Assembly: GCA_963724015.1 (NCBI GenBank)
Contig: CAVRTM010000021.1
Location: forward strand, 124,001-188,000
DNA length: 64,000 nucleotides
Source: CAVRTM01 sp963724015
Lineage (GTDB): Bacteria > Actinomycetota > Actinomycetes > Actinomycetales > Dermatophilaceae
Direction: 5' to 3'
Made by a program: the position numbers and the translations under genes. Below are positions 27,642-38,644 of this stretch, piece after piece (the stretch's first letter is position 1; the number at the start of each line of letters is the position of its first letter). The notes beneath the pieces are model-generated. The model saw only the letters and a program-made list of their open reading frames with translations, was not told the DNA's origin and ran no database searches.

Positions 27642-28025
27642 ATGGCGGAGCAGCGGGACCAGGACGCACAGCTGGTACGGCGACTGCGGCGGGCCTGCAT
27701 GGCCCTCCCCGACGCGCGGGAGAGGCTGAGCCACGGAGAGCCGACGTGGTTCGCCGGTTCCGGCAAGGCCTTCGTGATGATGGCCGATCACCACCATGAC
27801 GACCGCGTCGGGTTCTGGGCGGCGGCACCGGCGGGCGTCCAGCACCGCCTCGTCGCCGAAGACCCGGGCCGCTACTTCGTGCCGCCGTACGTCGGGGGGC
27901 GTGGCTGGGTCGGGGTCCGGCTCGACGTCCCGGACCTCGACTGGGACCGGGTCGAGCTGGTCGTGCGGGACGCGTTCCGCACCGTGGCGTCACGGACGCT
28001 GCTCGCGCGGCTCGACCCGCCGTGA
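27642..28025 (+). CDS. MmcQ/YjbR-family protein
   Basis: A 127-residue protein of the MmcQ/YjbR (CyaY-like DNA-binding fold) family: CMALPDARERLSHGEPTWF near residue 15, KAFVMMADHHHDDRVGFW near 37, and PYVGGRGWVGVRLDVPDLDW near 85 match the family. The role is unknown; the family is abundant in actinobacteria. ATG 27642. It is convergent with the FHA gene, with a 26-base gap. Confidence 0.8.
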   Translation: MAEQRDQDAQLVRRLRRACMALPDARERLSHGEPTWFAGSGKAFVMMADHHHDDRVGFWAAAPAGVQHRLVAEDPGRYFVPPYVGGRGWVGVRLDVPDLDWDRVELVVRDAFRTVASRTLLARLDPP

Positions 28026-28051
28026 GCCGCTCTCCCGCGGGGCTTCCGGGC

Positions 28052-28947
28052 TCAGGCCGAGCCGTTCTGCTCCTCAGGCGTGGCGCGCCGGACCACCAGG
28101 CGGGTCCACGCGCCGAGGTAGATCCGGTCGTCCTCGGCCAGCTCGTGCCGCTGGCCGGGCGGCAGCGGTGAGCTCGGCAACGGGCCGCTGGCCGCCCCGA
28201 CGTAGGTGCCGTTGGCGGACTGCAGGTCCTCGACCCACCAGCGCTGGCCGTCGGTGGTCAGCTGCGCCTGGCGCCGGCTCACGCCGATGTCGCCCGAGCA
28301 GTCGATGTCGGGGTGGATGCTGCGGCTGGCCGAGGGCCGGCCGACCAGGACGCTGCGGCGGGACAGTGGCACCACGGCCGGCAGCCCCGGCGAGGGGCAG
28401 GCCTCCTCACTCTCCTGCGCGGCGTACCAGTCGGGGTCGACCCACACCTCGGTCACCCACTGGACCGGCACGGGCGGGGCCACCTGGGGGGCGGCGGCTG
28501 CCGGAGGAACGGACGGGGCATCAGAAGCCTCGAGGGCGTCCGGAGCGTCGGGGCGTCCGGTGCGTCCGGCGCCCTCGCGGCCTTCGGTGCCGGCGCGTCC
28601 GGCGCCGGCGCTGGAGCAGCCGGGCCGAGGTCGAGCGCGCTCGGCGCGCCCTCGCCGTCGGGCGGCCGCGGCATCGTGCCGGTGGTGAAGTCGTAGCCGC
28701 AGGCCTCGCAGAACAGCGACCCGGCCGGGTTGTCGGTCGAGCAGGACGGGCAGGTCACGGCGCCCGCGGCCGCCGGGGTGCTGCCGCCCGGAGCCGGTAC
28801 GGCGCCCGGTGCCGCGGGGGGCTCGGCGCCCACCCGGGCCGCAGCGGGGGCGTCGAGGGTGCTGGCGGCGGCGATCGGCGCGCCGCACGTGTCGCAGTAG
28901 TCGTCGGCGCCGGAGGCGTGGCCGTTGGGGCAGGGGTACGTGGTCAT
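28052..28947 (-). CDS. FHA-domain protein with two N-terminal zinc ribbons (frameshift)
   Basis: A probable phosphothreonine reader in the PknG pathway, last gene of the ten-gene operon. Two zinc ribbons open the protein: CPNGHASGADDYCDTCGAPI and CPSCSTDNPAGSLFCEACGYD. A Pro/Ala-rich linker follows, then a C-terminal FHA domain with VLVGRPSASRSIHPDID (Arg of the phospho-site), ISRR-like VSRRQAQL, and LQSANGTYVG. In mycobacteria the small FHA protein GarA is the PknG target, so an analogous role is plausible. A two-base gain lies between 28535 and 28570 in the linker. ATG 28947; about 297 residues. Confidence 0.82.
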
Positions 28948-28987
28948 CGGCGGGGCAGATCCGTCCCTGGTGCGGGGGTGGAGGGGG

Positions 28988-30269
28988 TCACTTCTTGACC
29001 CGGGTGGTCTTGGTCGAGGCGGTGTCGAGGGCCATCTCGTCCAGCTTGTCGACGCTGCGGCGAAGGCGGACCGTGCCGGTGCCCGGGTCCTCCACGTCGA
29101 CCACCTTGCGCAGCCGGGAGGTGGCCTCGTCGTTGCCGGTCTCGGCCGCCAGCCGCACCGCGCGGCCGAGCTTGGCGGTGGCCGTCTCGTCGTCGCCGGC
29201 CGCCTTGGCCGCCAGGCCGTCCTGGATCGCCTCGGCCAGCTCGGCCTGGCCGGTGTAGTGCGCCACGGCCGGGTTGATCCGGGTGGTGAGCGTGTCGTCA
29301 CCGGACCACAGGGCCTTGACCAGGCCCTGGGCGACGACCTGGTCGCCGACGGCCAGCTGCACGCGCGCGGCGAGCTGCTCCTGCCCGATGCCCTTGGCCG
29401 ACAGGCGGACCGCCACGTGGTAGTCGCGGGACTCATCGCCCCAGGAGCCGGTCGGGTAGGCGCCGGTGAGCGGGTTGACGACCTGCCGCCGGGCGGTCAG
29501 GTCCTCCACGGTCGGGGCCACCTGGCGGACGAAGAGGACCTGGGCGCCCTGCGGCGCCCAGACCCGCAGGGCCGCCGAGGCGACGCCCCGGCCCATCGCG
29601 GTCCGGACGAGCTTCTCGAACTCCTCCTGCATCTGGTCAGCGCTCGGGATCAGGCCGACCGTGCCGAGCAGCTCGGTGGAGATGCGGCGCATCTCGGCGA
29701 CCTCCCAGTCACCGCCCACACCGCGGCAGTCGCACTGGAACCGGCCGCGGGCGCCGGCGATCGCGGCCGACAGCGCCTCCGGCGTCTCGTGCTGGTTGAC
29801 CCCGTCGGTCAGCAGGATGGCGTGCTTCTGGGTGGCCGCGGGGACCGAGGCGAAGACCCGCGCCGCCATGGTCAGCCAGGTGCCCATCGCGGTGCCGCCG
29901 TCCGCGCGGAACAGTGGACACCGCGGACTTGGCGGCGGCGCGCGTGCTGCCGTCCATCCGCACCATGCCCAGCTCGCCCGAGGCCGCGGGGTAGGCCAGG
30001 CGTGCCTCGTGGCTGCCGGCGATCACCGCGAACCACGTGCCGTCCAGGATCTGGTCCAGCGCCGCCTTGGCCGCGGTCTGGGCGGCCGCGATCTTGTCGG
30101 TGCCCATCGACCCGGAGGTGTCCACGACGATGACCTCGGCGGCGTCGCCCTCGCCGGAGCGCCCGGCCTCCCCGGCGCCCGTGCAGGTGATCGTCACGAT
30201 GGCGTGCACGTCGGTGCCACCGTCGGGCAGGAACTCGTTCTGGTAGACGTCGGCGGTGAACTGGGCCAT
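28988..30269 (-). CDS. VWA-domain protein (frameshift)
   Basis: A von Willebrand factor A protein of about 426 residues, likely cytoplasmic. The metal-ion-dependent adhesion site is intact: VIVVDTSGSMGTDK near residue 47, a Thr/Asp later (AILLTDGVNQHETPEAL). The C-terminal half is helical, with repeats of about 40 residues resembling TPR-like turns (AEAIQDGLAAKAAGDDETATAKL). The single-base shift near 29916 sits between SAVST and FRADGGTAMGTW. ATG 30269 is preceded by GAGGAAG. It sits between the phosphatase and FHA genes, so it may scaffold the phospho-relay; that is inference. Confidence 0.8.
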
Positions 30270-30317
30270 CGCGCGCAACTTCCTCTCGGGTGGTCGGGGT
30301 GGACGGGGCGGTGGCGG

Positions 30318-31357
30318 TCAGGCCGGGTCGTAGCGGGCGAGCGCGACGCTGATGTTGTCGCGGCCGCCCTGGGCGTTGGCCCAGTCGACCAGCGCCCCGG
30401 CCAGGACCGGCGGCGCCGTCCCGCTCTCCTGCGCAGTCTGCCGGACCAGCGCCGAGAGGTCGGCCGCTTCGGAGCAGTAGTTCCACAGGCCGTCCGAGCA
30501 GACCAGCAGCCAGCCGGCGGTGTCGAGCCGGAGGGAGGCCGTGCGGGGGGTGTGGTCGGGCGCGTCCAGCCCGAGCCAGCGGGTGATGGCGTGGGCGTGC
30601 GGGCCGTTCTCGGCGTCGTGCCGGGGCACCCCTGCGGCGACCTGCTCCGCGGCGAACGAGTCGTCCACGGTGAGGAGAGCTCGCGTCCCCCTCGTCCGGC
30701 AGCCAGTACGCCCGGCTGTCCCCGACCCAGCCGACCACCAGCACGCTGCCGTCCAGGACACCGGCCACGAGGGTGCACGAGGCCGGGCTGGGCGAGCCGT
30801 CGGCGGTCGCGGCGAGCACGGCGGCGTTGGCGGCGTCGGTCGCCTTGACCAGCGTCGCGCTGATCAGGGCCACCCGCGAGGAGGCGGTGCCCAGCCCCCG
30901 GGGGTCAGAGGCCGCGAGCACGTCGCGCGCGGCACGTGCGCCGGCCAGGCTGGCCACGTCGGAGTCGATCGAGGAGGAGACCCCGTCGCAGACCACCAGC
31001 ACGGCGCGGGTGCCCGGCTCGGGGTCCGCGGCCACGGCGACCGCGTCCTCGTTGCGGGGGTGCCGGATGCCGCGGTCGCACACGGCGGCCACCCAGGACG
31101 CGGGCTGCTCGACGACGTGGTCGCGGGGGCCGGCCGCCCGGGCGCCGCACGTGCCGCAGTAGCCGTCGTCGGCGACCGGGCCGCCGCAGGCCGCGCAGAC
31201 CGGCGCCGCCACGGGGATCTCCACCGTGGCGGCGGTGCCGGCCTCGCTCGGCCGGTCGCCGGGGGGCGCGGTCGCCGGACGCGAGGTCGGCGCCGCACGC
31301 CTCGCAGAACCGCTCCTGGTCGCTGACCGAGGTCGAGCAGGACGGGCAGGTGCTCAT
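30318..31357 (-). CDS. PP2C-family serine/threonine phosphatase with zinc ribbons (frameshifts)
   Basis: A metal-dependent phosphatase of about 345 residues that would oppose PknG. The N-terminus has CPSCSTSVSDQERFCEACGADL and, after a shift near 31265, CAACGGPVADDGYCGTCGARA, two zinc ribbons. The catalytic domain shows RHPRNEDAVAV, VVCDGVSSSIDSD (metal Asp), LVVGWVGDSRAYWL (GDSR), LLVCSDGLWNY (SDG) and GGRDNISVAL (DN). A second shift lies near 30688 between LPDEG and LTVDDSFA. ATG 31357 overlaps the pknG stop (ATGA) and has GGAG seven bases upstream. Confidence 0.88.
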
Positions 31358-33646
31358 CGAAGACTCCATCGTCGTACGGCGTTGGCGCGGTCGACCAGGT
31401 CCACGCGCTCGGTGCGGGTGGGGGTGTGGCCGGCCAGGTCGCGGTAGGCGGCCTCGAGGCCGTCGCGCAGGGCCGGCTCCACCGCGGGGCGTCCCGCGAT
31501 GGAGATGTCGGGTTCCGGGCCGTCGGCGAGCACCTGCGTCAGGGCCGCCTGCAGGACGTCGACGGCCAGGCTGGCGCGCTCTCGTGGCTCGATGGTCAGG
31601 GACTCGATGCTGCCCATCGCCTCGGCGAGGGCCGGCAGTCCCCGGCCCGAGTCGGCCAGCAGCCCGGCCCGCGGCGGCGCGCCGAGGGAAACGCCCGGCT
31701 GGTCGGCGGCACGAGGTCGAGGGCGGCGAGCTCGCCGTCGAGGTCGCCGCGGGTGGCGCGGATCCGGGCCAGGCCGAAGGCGGCGGGCGCGATGTAGTTG
31801 GCGTCGGTGCGTGCGCAGGTCGCATACAGCGACTCGGCGACGTCGAGCTCGCCGCTGGTCTCGCAGGCCAGCGCCAGCGCGAGCTTGGGCGCCAGCTCGC
31901 CGGGCACCTGGCCGTAGACGGCGTTGAACGCCGCCTGCGCACCGGCGGCGTCGTCGGTGGCCAGCGAGGCGAGGCCGGAGAGCCACACCGCCCGCCACTC
32001 CCAGGGGTCGGCGCCGAGCATGTCGCGCACCGCGGCCGCGACCACGTCGGTGCGCCCGGCCTCGAGCGCCGCCCGCCCGGTGGCCAGCAGCACCTCGGGG
32101 GACGAGCGTGGCGCCGACTGCAGCAGGGCGAGCCGGGCGCCGGGGTCGTCGACGCTGACGGTGCGCAGCCAGCCGGCCTGCGGGTCCGCGTCGTCGACCC
32201 GCAGCGCCGGCAGGTGGCCCCAGCCCAGCGGCTCGTCGGTGACCGTGGGGGACTCGAACAGCAGCGAGGACGTCGAGTGCTGGGCGGCCCCGCCCTCGGC
32301 GTCCCGCGCCGCGACCACCTCGCGCAGCACGCCGAGCAGCTGCACCCGCAGCTCGTCGGCGGAGGCGAACCGGTCGGCCGGGTCCGGGGCGCAGGCCTTG
32401 GCCAGCAGCCGGTAGAGCGAGTCGTGCTGCCTGGAACAGCGGCGTCGCGGACACCGGCGGCAGCGACGCGACGTACGTGCTCTGGTAGCCGCGGAACTCA
32501 CTCGCCAGCACCATCAGGGTGCGCCCGATGGTGTAGATGTCGGAGGCCACGGACGTGCCGACCTGCGGCACCTCGGGTGCCTGGTAGCCGACGGTGCCGT
32601 AGATGGGGGAGTCGAGGTCGCCGATCCGGCGCACGCCGCCCATGTCGATGAGCTTGACCGCGTCGCCGACCTGGATGATGTTGTCCGGCTTGAAGTCGCA
32701 GTAGACCAGGCCCATGTCGTGGAGGTACTGGAACGCCGGCAGGATCTCGATGACGTAGGCGATCGCCTGGTCCACCGGCAGCGGGTCGTAGCGGCCCCCG
32801 GCGGCCCGCATCCGGGCCTTGAGCAGCGCCTTCAGCGACGTGCCGCCGACGTACTCCATGACGATGTAGCCGGCGCCGTCGTGCGTCACGAAGTTGAAGA
32901 TCTCGACGATGAGCGGGTGCTCGACCTGGGCGAGGAACTGCTGCTCGGCGATCGCGGCGGCCACGGCGTCGGGGTCGCCGGAGTTGAGCAGGCCCTTGAG
33001 CACGACCCAGCGGCCGGAGACGTTGCGGTCGCGGGCGACGTAGACCCAGCCGAGGCCGCCGTGGGCGATGGCGCCGGCCACCTCGTACTGGCCGGCCACG
33101 AGGTCGCCGGCATGCAGCTTGGGGGTGAACGAGAACGGGTTGCGGCACTGCCAGCAGAACCCCTCGGTCCGCCCGGGCTGGCCGTCGCGGGAGCGCCCGA
33201 CCGCGGCCCCGCAGGACGGGCAGACCCGCTTGTCCTCGGGGACCTGCGGGTCCTTCAGGATCGCCTTGGCGGCGTCGACCGCGGGGATCGCCGGCACGGT
33301 GGTCAGCCCGGCGCCGAGGCGGGCGCCGCGCAGCCGGGTCGAGGAGGTGCCGACCCGCCGGGTGACGCCCGTGCTGCCGCGCCCGGCCCGGGCCGAGCCG
33401 AGCGCGGTGGACGCCAGCCGGTTGGAGGCGCGCGAGGCGGTCGAGGGCGCGTCGCCGACCCCGGCGGCCGACGTCGCCGTCGATCCCGCGCGTGCGGGCG
33501 CGCTCGCGGCCGGGCGCGCGGTGCGGCGTGCCGGACGGGGGAAGCGGCGGCGGGAGCGACGGGGGGCTGCCGCAGACGTCGCAGTAGCCGTCCAGGATGT
33601 GCCCGGTGCACCCCGGCTGGGTGCAGGCGGAGGTGGTCGTGCTCAT
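31354..33646 (-). CDS. pknG: PknG-type serine/threonine protein kinase (frameshifts)
   Basis: A soluble eukaryotic-like kinase that controls central carbon/nitrogen metabolism through FHA substrates. The N-terminus begins with a zinc ribbon (CTQPGCTG, then YCDVCG), a disordered Arg/Ser/Thr stretch, and the PknG rubredoxin-like pair CPSCGAAVGR / FCWQCRNPFSF. The kinase core has GGLGWVYVARD (Gly loop), WVVLKGLL (Lys), GLVYCDFKPDNII (catalytic Asp, PknG-type YCDFKPDN) and LIDMGGVRR (metal Asp). The C-terminal TPR-like domain follows. Shifts lie near 33510, 32432 and 31695, for a corrected length near 762. ATG 33646 has GGGAGG. It overlaps both neighbouring genes by four bases. Confidence 0.92.
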
Positions 33647-34894
33647 GGGGGGCCTCCCCGTCCGGTGGGCCGCGGGCCGCTGCCCAGATACGCCTGGTAC
33701 GCCGCGAGCAGCGCCTCGGCGCGGGCCAGGTCGGCGGGGGCGTGGTCGAGCACGTCACGGGTCCGGCGGTAGAGCTCGGCCAGGTCGGCGCGACGGCCCT
33801 CGACCGACCGGCCCGCGGTCCCGGTGGCGTGCCGGTGGCGCTGCCGGCGTGCCGGGCCGCGCCTTGGCGCGGTAGGCCTCGAGCCGGCCGCTGAGCTCCT
33901 CGCGGCGTTCGAGCGCACCGGCGTACGCCGCCTGGGCCAGCGTCATCGCGCGCCCGACGGTCTCCAGCCGGGCCAGGTAGGCGTCCACGGCAGCGGGCTC
34001 CTGCGGGACGGCGCCCAGCGCCGCGACGTCCGGTACGGCGAACCGGGGTGCGGGGTGCACCGCCGCGACGCAGCGCGCGGCCAGGTCGCGCAGCGCGGCG
34101 CCGCGCGCCTCGAGCTCGGTGCGCAGGGCGCGGGCCCGCGCCTCGTCCCGGGCGTCCTCGCGGCGGCGGGACGCCCCGACGATGAGGTCGCGCTCGGCGA
34201 CCGCGGCCTCGCCCTCCAGCGGCCCGAGCAGCCCGCCGACGTCGGCGCCGCGCTGGACGCGTGCGGTGAGGTCGGCGACCCGGCCGTCGAGGCGGTGGAG
34301 CAGCCGGTCGGCACGCTCACGGGCGGCACCGGCCGGCTCGGTGGCGGCCTGGTCGCGGATCCGCTCGACCTGCGCGCGCAGCGACCGCACCCGCGCGGTG
34401 ACGTCCGCGTCGGCCGGGTCGACCGACAGCCGCACGCGCAGCGACGCCGCCAGCGCGTCGGACAGCCGGCAGGCCTCGGGCAGCGACACCGCGAGCGCGT
34501 TGCCGCTGCCGGGCACGCCGTTGCTGGTGGCGGCACCGGCCAGCCGCGGGTCGAGGCTGGTGTCCAGCCGGCCCCAGACGAGGGTGGCGAGGCGCTCGCG
34601 CTCGGCCGCGCCGACCCGCCCGGAGTCCCACGTGGCCAGCAGCAGGTCGTGGCGGTCGGCGACGGCCTTCCACAACGCCATCGACAGCAGGATGTCGGCG
34701 GTGAAGGCCTCGGGGTCGGGGGACTGCAGGGCCGCCTCGTCCAGCCGGTCCAGCTCGGCGCGGCGCTGGTCGCGCCACGTCCCGAGCGCCTCGAGGTAGT
34801 GCAGCGCGTCCTGGGCCGCGAGCGGCGCGCCGAGGCGTCCCGGCGGGCTCGGCGCGGTGGCGGACGTGGCCGGCGCGGCCATCGGCGGGGTCAT
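33643..34894 (-). CDS. Helical/coiled-coil protein in the PknG operon (416 aa, frameshift)
   Basis: No family name can be given. After a Pro/Ala-rich start it is almost wholly helical, with long Arg/Glu/Ala stretches of coiled-coil character (residues about 170-200 and 235-290). No signal peptide or membrane segment is seen. A shift near 33850 separates YRAKARPGTPAAP from the C-terminus (DLAELYRRTRDVLDHAPADL), which ends four bases into pknG (ATGA). The start overlaps the glnH stop in the same manner. Strict coupling on both sides suggests a stoichiometric partner of PknG or GlnX. Confidence 0.75.
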
Positions 34895-35895
34895 GAGCGG
34901 CCGTAGACGGGCGTCGGGAGGGCCGGAAGCGGCCCGAGCGCCGGCCGCAGCCAGCGGTCGTAGGACTTCGCGAGGCGCCCGTCGGTCCGCATCTGCTGCA
35001 GCACGCCGTTGACGAACCGCACGAGGTCGACGTGGTCCTGGTTGACGCCGACACCGTAGGGCTCGGCGGAGAAGGCGGGGCCGACGACCCGGGCGTAGGG
35101 GTCCTGGGCCGCCAGCCCGGCGAGCACCGTGTCGTCACCGGTGATGGCGTCGACCTGGCCCCGCTGGAAGAGCACGAGGCAGCCGGTGTGGCTGTCCGAC
35201 GGCACGGGGACCACGCCGCCGTACTGGCGCAGCCGGTCCAGGCTCGTGGACTTGGTGGGGGCGCACACGCGCTTGCCCTTCAGGTCGGCCAGCGTGGTGG
35301 CGCGCGACCCGAGCGGGACGAGGACCTTCTGGCCGGCGCGGTAGTACTCCGAGCTGAACGCGATCCGGGTCCAGCGGTCGCAGGTGATGGTCATCGCGCG
35401 GGCGACGACGTCGACGCTGCCGTCCTTGAGCACGGTCTCGCGGTCGGCGGCGGTGATGACCCGCAGCTCGATCTTGTCCGGGTCGCCGAACAGGGCGCGC
35501 GAGAGGGCGTGCAGCACGTCGATGTCGAAGCCCTCGATCGTGCCGGTGACCGGGTTGCGGGCGCCGAGCAGGAGCGTGTCGGCCGAGACGCCGGCCTTGA
35601 GGTAGCCGCGCTTGCGGATGCGCTCCATCGTGCTGCCGGACGGCAGCGCGCCGGGTGCGGGCAGGGCGCCCTGGGGTGCGTAGGACTTCAGGCAGTTGGC
35701 CGCGGTGACCGCCGCGCCGGTCGCGGCCGGGGTGGGAGTGGCCGTGCCCGGGTTGGCCGTGGCCGCGGGCGCGACTGCAGCCGGCGTCGCGACCGGGGTG
35801 GGGGCGTAGGCGCCGGAGCCGCAGCCGGCCACGGTGGCCAGGGCGATGACCGCACTGACCGCGCCGGCCACGGCGGCCGGCAGCCGGCGCCTCAC
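34891..35895 (-). CDS. glnH: GlnH-type amino-acid-binding lipoprotein
   Basis: An extracytoplasmic solute-binding protein of 334 residues that, in mycobacteria, binds Asp/Glu-type ligands and signals through GlnX to PknG. The signal ends in a lipobox (IALATVAGCGSG, Cys near residue 26), followed by a Pro/Thr-rich linker. The type-3 binding-protein domain is then seen: RIRKRGYLKAGVSADTLLLG, GTIEGFDIDVLHALSRALFG, AMTITCDRWTRIAFSSEYY and GKRVCAPTKSTSLDRL. GTG 35895 overlaps the glnX stop and has AGGAG upstream. No ABC permease genes are nearby, which fits a sensory rather than transport role. The frame is intact. Confidence 0.88.
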   Translation of the reverse strand: MRRRLPAAVAGAVSAVIALATVAGCGSGAYAPTPVATPAAVAPAATANPGTATPTPAATGAAVTAANCLKSYAPQGALPAPGALPSGSTMERIRKRGYLKAGVSADTLLLGARNPVTGTIEGFDIDVLHALSRALFGDPDKIELRVITAADRETVLKDGSVDVVARAMTITCDRWTRIAFSSEYYRAGQKVLVPLGSRATTLADLKGKRVCAPTKSTSLDRLRQYGGVVPVPSDSHTGCLVLFQRGQVDAITGDDTVLAGLAAQDPYARVVGPAFSAEPYGVGVNQDHVDLVRFVNGVLQQMRTDGRLAKSYDRWLRPALGPLPALPTPVYGRS

Positions 35896-37249
35896 CGGTA
35901 CTCCTGCAGCCGCTGGGAGACGCCCCACCAGGACGCCGCGGCGGCCAGCAGCCCGAGCAGGAGGCCGAGGGCCCCGGCGAGGACCAGCCAGCCGTCGGGG
36001 GCGGCGAGACGGGCGGAGGCCTCGCCGCTGGTCGACACGAGCAGGTCGTGCGTCGCCGTGTCGAAGGCCTTGAAGGGTCGGGTCGTGCTGGCCGGGCCGG
36101 TGCCTCCCGGTGCGGTCGCGGCGGCCACCGCCTGCTCCCACTGGCCGCCGTCGTCGAGCCGGCGCAGGGCGGCATGGGCCCGGGCGTAGCCCGCCCACCC
36201 CAGGTCGGTGTCCGTGATGTCTCTGACCTCGCGGCTGCGGTCGCGGACCTGCGTGTCGCAGCTGCTGCCACTGCGTCTCGAAGCTGCTTCCGGACCCGCG
36301 TTTGATCAGCGTGAGCGACTCCTGGGCCTTGGCGTCGAACCCGGCGACGCGGGCCTGGGCGGTGGCCAGCGCGGCGGCGTAGGGCCCGGTCCGCACCTCG
36401 TCGACCCTGCTGGAGACGCCGGCCAGGACCACCCAGCCGGCGACCAGGCCGACCAGGACGGCGAGGGTCGCTCCGGCCAGCGGGAGGTTGACGTAGCGGT
36501 GGGTGCGCCGCGCCATCCAGAGCATCGCCCCGGCGAGCACGACGAGGGCGAGCAGGCCGGGGAGCACCAGCCAGAGCAGCGCCAGCTTGGCCGCGTCGAG
36601 CTCCTGCTGCACCCGGGCGGTGTCCGCGGCGGCGATGAGCCGGAGCTGCGCCAGCGCTCCGCCGGGGGCACGCAGCGCGGCGCTGGCCTCGGTGACGTAC
36701 TGGGCCCCTACGGGCAGCCCCTGCCGGTTGTTGGCCCGGGCCTGCTCCACACCACCGGCATAGCGGACCAGGTCGGTGTTGACGGCGGCCAGCGCGGCGC
36801 CGTCGGCCGGCTGGGACTGGGCCGCGCTGGCGATCAGCGACGAGGCCTCGGTCACCGCCTCGTCGTACGCCGTGCGCTGGGCGGCTGGTTCCAGCCCTCC
36901 CACGAGGAAGGCGTTGGTGGCGGCGGCGTCGGCACGGACCAGGCTGGTGTGGATGTCCTGCACCTGCACCACCTGGGCGGCGTCGGCGCCGGCACGCTCG
37001 AGGGCGCCGGACGCCGAGCGGAACGCCTGCCCGGCGCCGAGGCCGAAGCCGAGCGTCACCACGACGGCCAGCACCGCGACCACCCGCATCCGCCCGGGCG
37101 TGCCGGCCAGGGCCTCGCGCACCGCGGCGGACAGGGCGTCGAGGCGTCCGTGGCGTGGCCGCCTCGGGCGTGGTCGCGGCGGGGCTGCGGGGGAGCGTGC
37201 CGGCGGGCAGGGTGCCGGGAGCGGCCGCCACGCTCGTGCCCTGGCTCAC
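35892..37249 (-). CDS. glnX: GlnX-type transmembrane signal transducer (frameshifts)
   Basis: A membrane protein of about 452 residues linking periplasmic GlnH to cytoplasmic PknG. There are four hydrophobic helices: VAVLAVVVTLGFGLGAG near residue 50, LLWLVLPGLLALVVLAGAMLW near 225, a third (LAGATLAVLVGLVAGWVVLAG) just after, and LVLAGALGLLLGLLAAAASWW at the C-terminus. The loops between are helical sensor-like domains of about 150 residues. One-base shifts lie near 37160 and 36245. GTG 37249 has GGAGG and overlaps the AAA gene stop. Topology and position before glnH/pknG support the identification. Confidence 0.85.
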
Positions 37250-38644
37250 GGGGTGCCTCCGGGCGCAGTCGCCGGGTGGCCCGGCGCGGGCAGCAGCTCG
37301 ACGGGGTCGTCCTCCAGGTCCTCGGGCAGGAGCTGGCGCAGCTGGTCGGTGGTGGGTGCCTCGACGTCGCGCAGCCGCCAGGCGTGCCGGCCGATCGCGG
37401 CCTCGAGCACGTTGCGGGCGAACCTGCCGTTGCCGAACGAGCGCCCCCGCGGGGTCGCCGCCAGCAGCTCGCGGAACCGCGCCAGCGCCCCGGCTCCCAG
37501 CTCGTAGTCGGCGCCCGCCGCGAGGTGCACGAGGATCTGCTCGAGCTCCTCGTCGGTGTAGTCCTCGAACTCGATCGTCGTGCGGAACCGGCTCGACAGG
37601 CCCGGGTTGGCCGCCACGAACGTCGCCATCGGCCCCGGGTAGCCGGCGACGATGACCACCAGGTCGTCGCGGCGGTCCTCCATCTCCTTGACCAGCGTGT
37701 CGACGGCCTCGCTGCCGTACTGGTCACCGGCCAGGGCGTAGGCCTCGTCGATGAACAGCACCCCACCGGCGGCGGACTGCACCACCTCGGCGGTCTTGAC
37801 CGCCGTCTGCCCGAGGTAGCCGGCGACCAGCTCGGAGCGGTCGACCTCGACCAGCTGGCCGGTGCTGAGCAGGCCGAGGGAGTGGTAGATCCCGGCCACG
37901 AGCCGCGCCACCGTGGTCTTGCCGGTGCCGGGGTTGCCGGTGAAGACCAGGTGCCGGGTCAGGGTCGGGCTGCGCAGGCCGGCCTCGGCGCGGAGCTTCT
38001 CGACCCGCAGCAGCGCCACCTGGCGGTGCACCTCCCGCTTGACCGTCCGCAGCCCGGTCAGCGCGTCGAGGTCGTCGAGCAGCTCCTGCACCGGCCGGGC
38101 GGGTGCCGGCGGGCTCTGCGCGAGCACGGGGGTCTCCCGCGGTCTCCGGGGTCTCGGCGGTCGTGGTGGGCCGCGACGGGGCCGGTGCGGGGAGGGGCGC
38201 CGCGTGCGGCTCGCGGCCGGGTCCCGCCGTACGACGCCCGCGGGTCGCCTGCAGCTGGGCCGCGGCGGCGACCGAGGCGTTGCCGACCACCCGCATCGTG
38301 GGCTCGCCGAGGTCGCACGCGGCCGAGGCGACCTCCGTCAGGGCCCGGGCGTACGACGCCGCGGACGGCGAGCCCGCAGCGACCAGCCGGGTCAGCGTCG
38401 CGGTGGGGGAGGCGCGCCAGCGCCGGCCCCGGACCGCGGCGTCGAAGAACTCACGGGTGCTGCCGCCGCCGGTCGCGGCGGCCCAGTCGCCGGCGGCCCC
38501 GGTCGCCGACTCGGCCACCGCCGCGGCCAGGGCGGCGCCCTCGGCCCGGGCGATGTCCGTGGCGACCCCGGCCTCGACCGCGGCGGACTCCAGCGCCTGC
38601 AGGGCGTCGCCGAGCGCCGTCGCCTGCCCCGTGCCGGCCCTCAC
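37246..38644 (-). CDS. AAA-family ATPase (CbbX/EccA-like) with helical N-domain (frameshift)
   Basis: A protein of about 465 residues with an N-terminal helical region of about 170 residues followed by a AAA module. The module starts LLDDLDALTGLRTVKREV and has Walker A GNPGTGKTTVARL, Walker B GGVLFIDEAYALAG, and the arginine-finger segment NPGLSSRFRTTIEF. This architecture resembles CbbX and the C-terminal domain of EccA. A single-base shift lies near 38140 between the two regions. It overlaps the 215-aa gene upstream and glnX downstream by four bases each. The role is unknown; remodelling of PknG-pathway partners is a guess. Confidence 0.85.
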
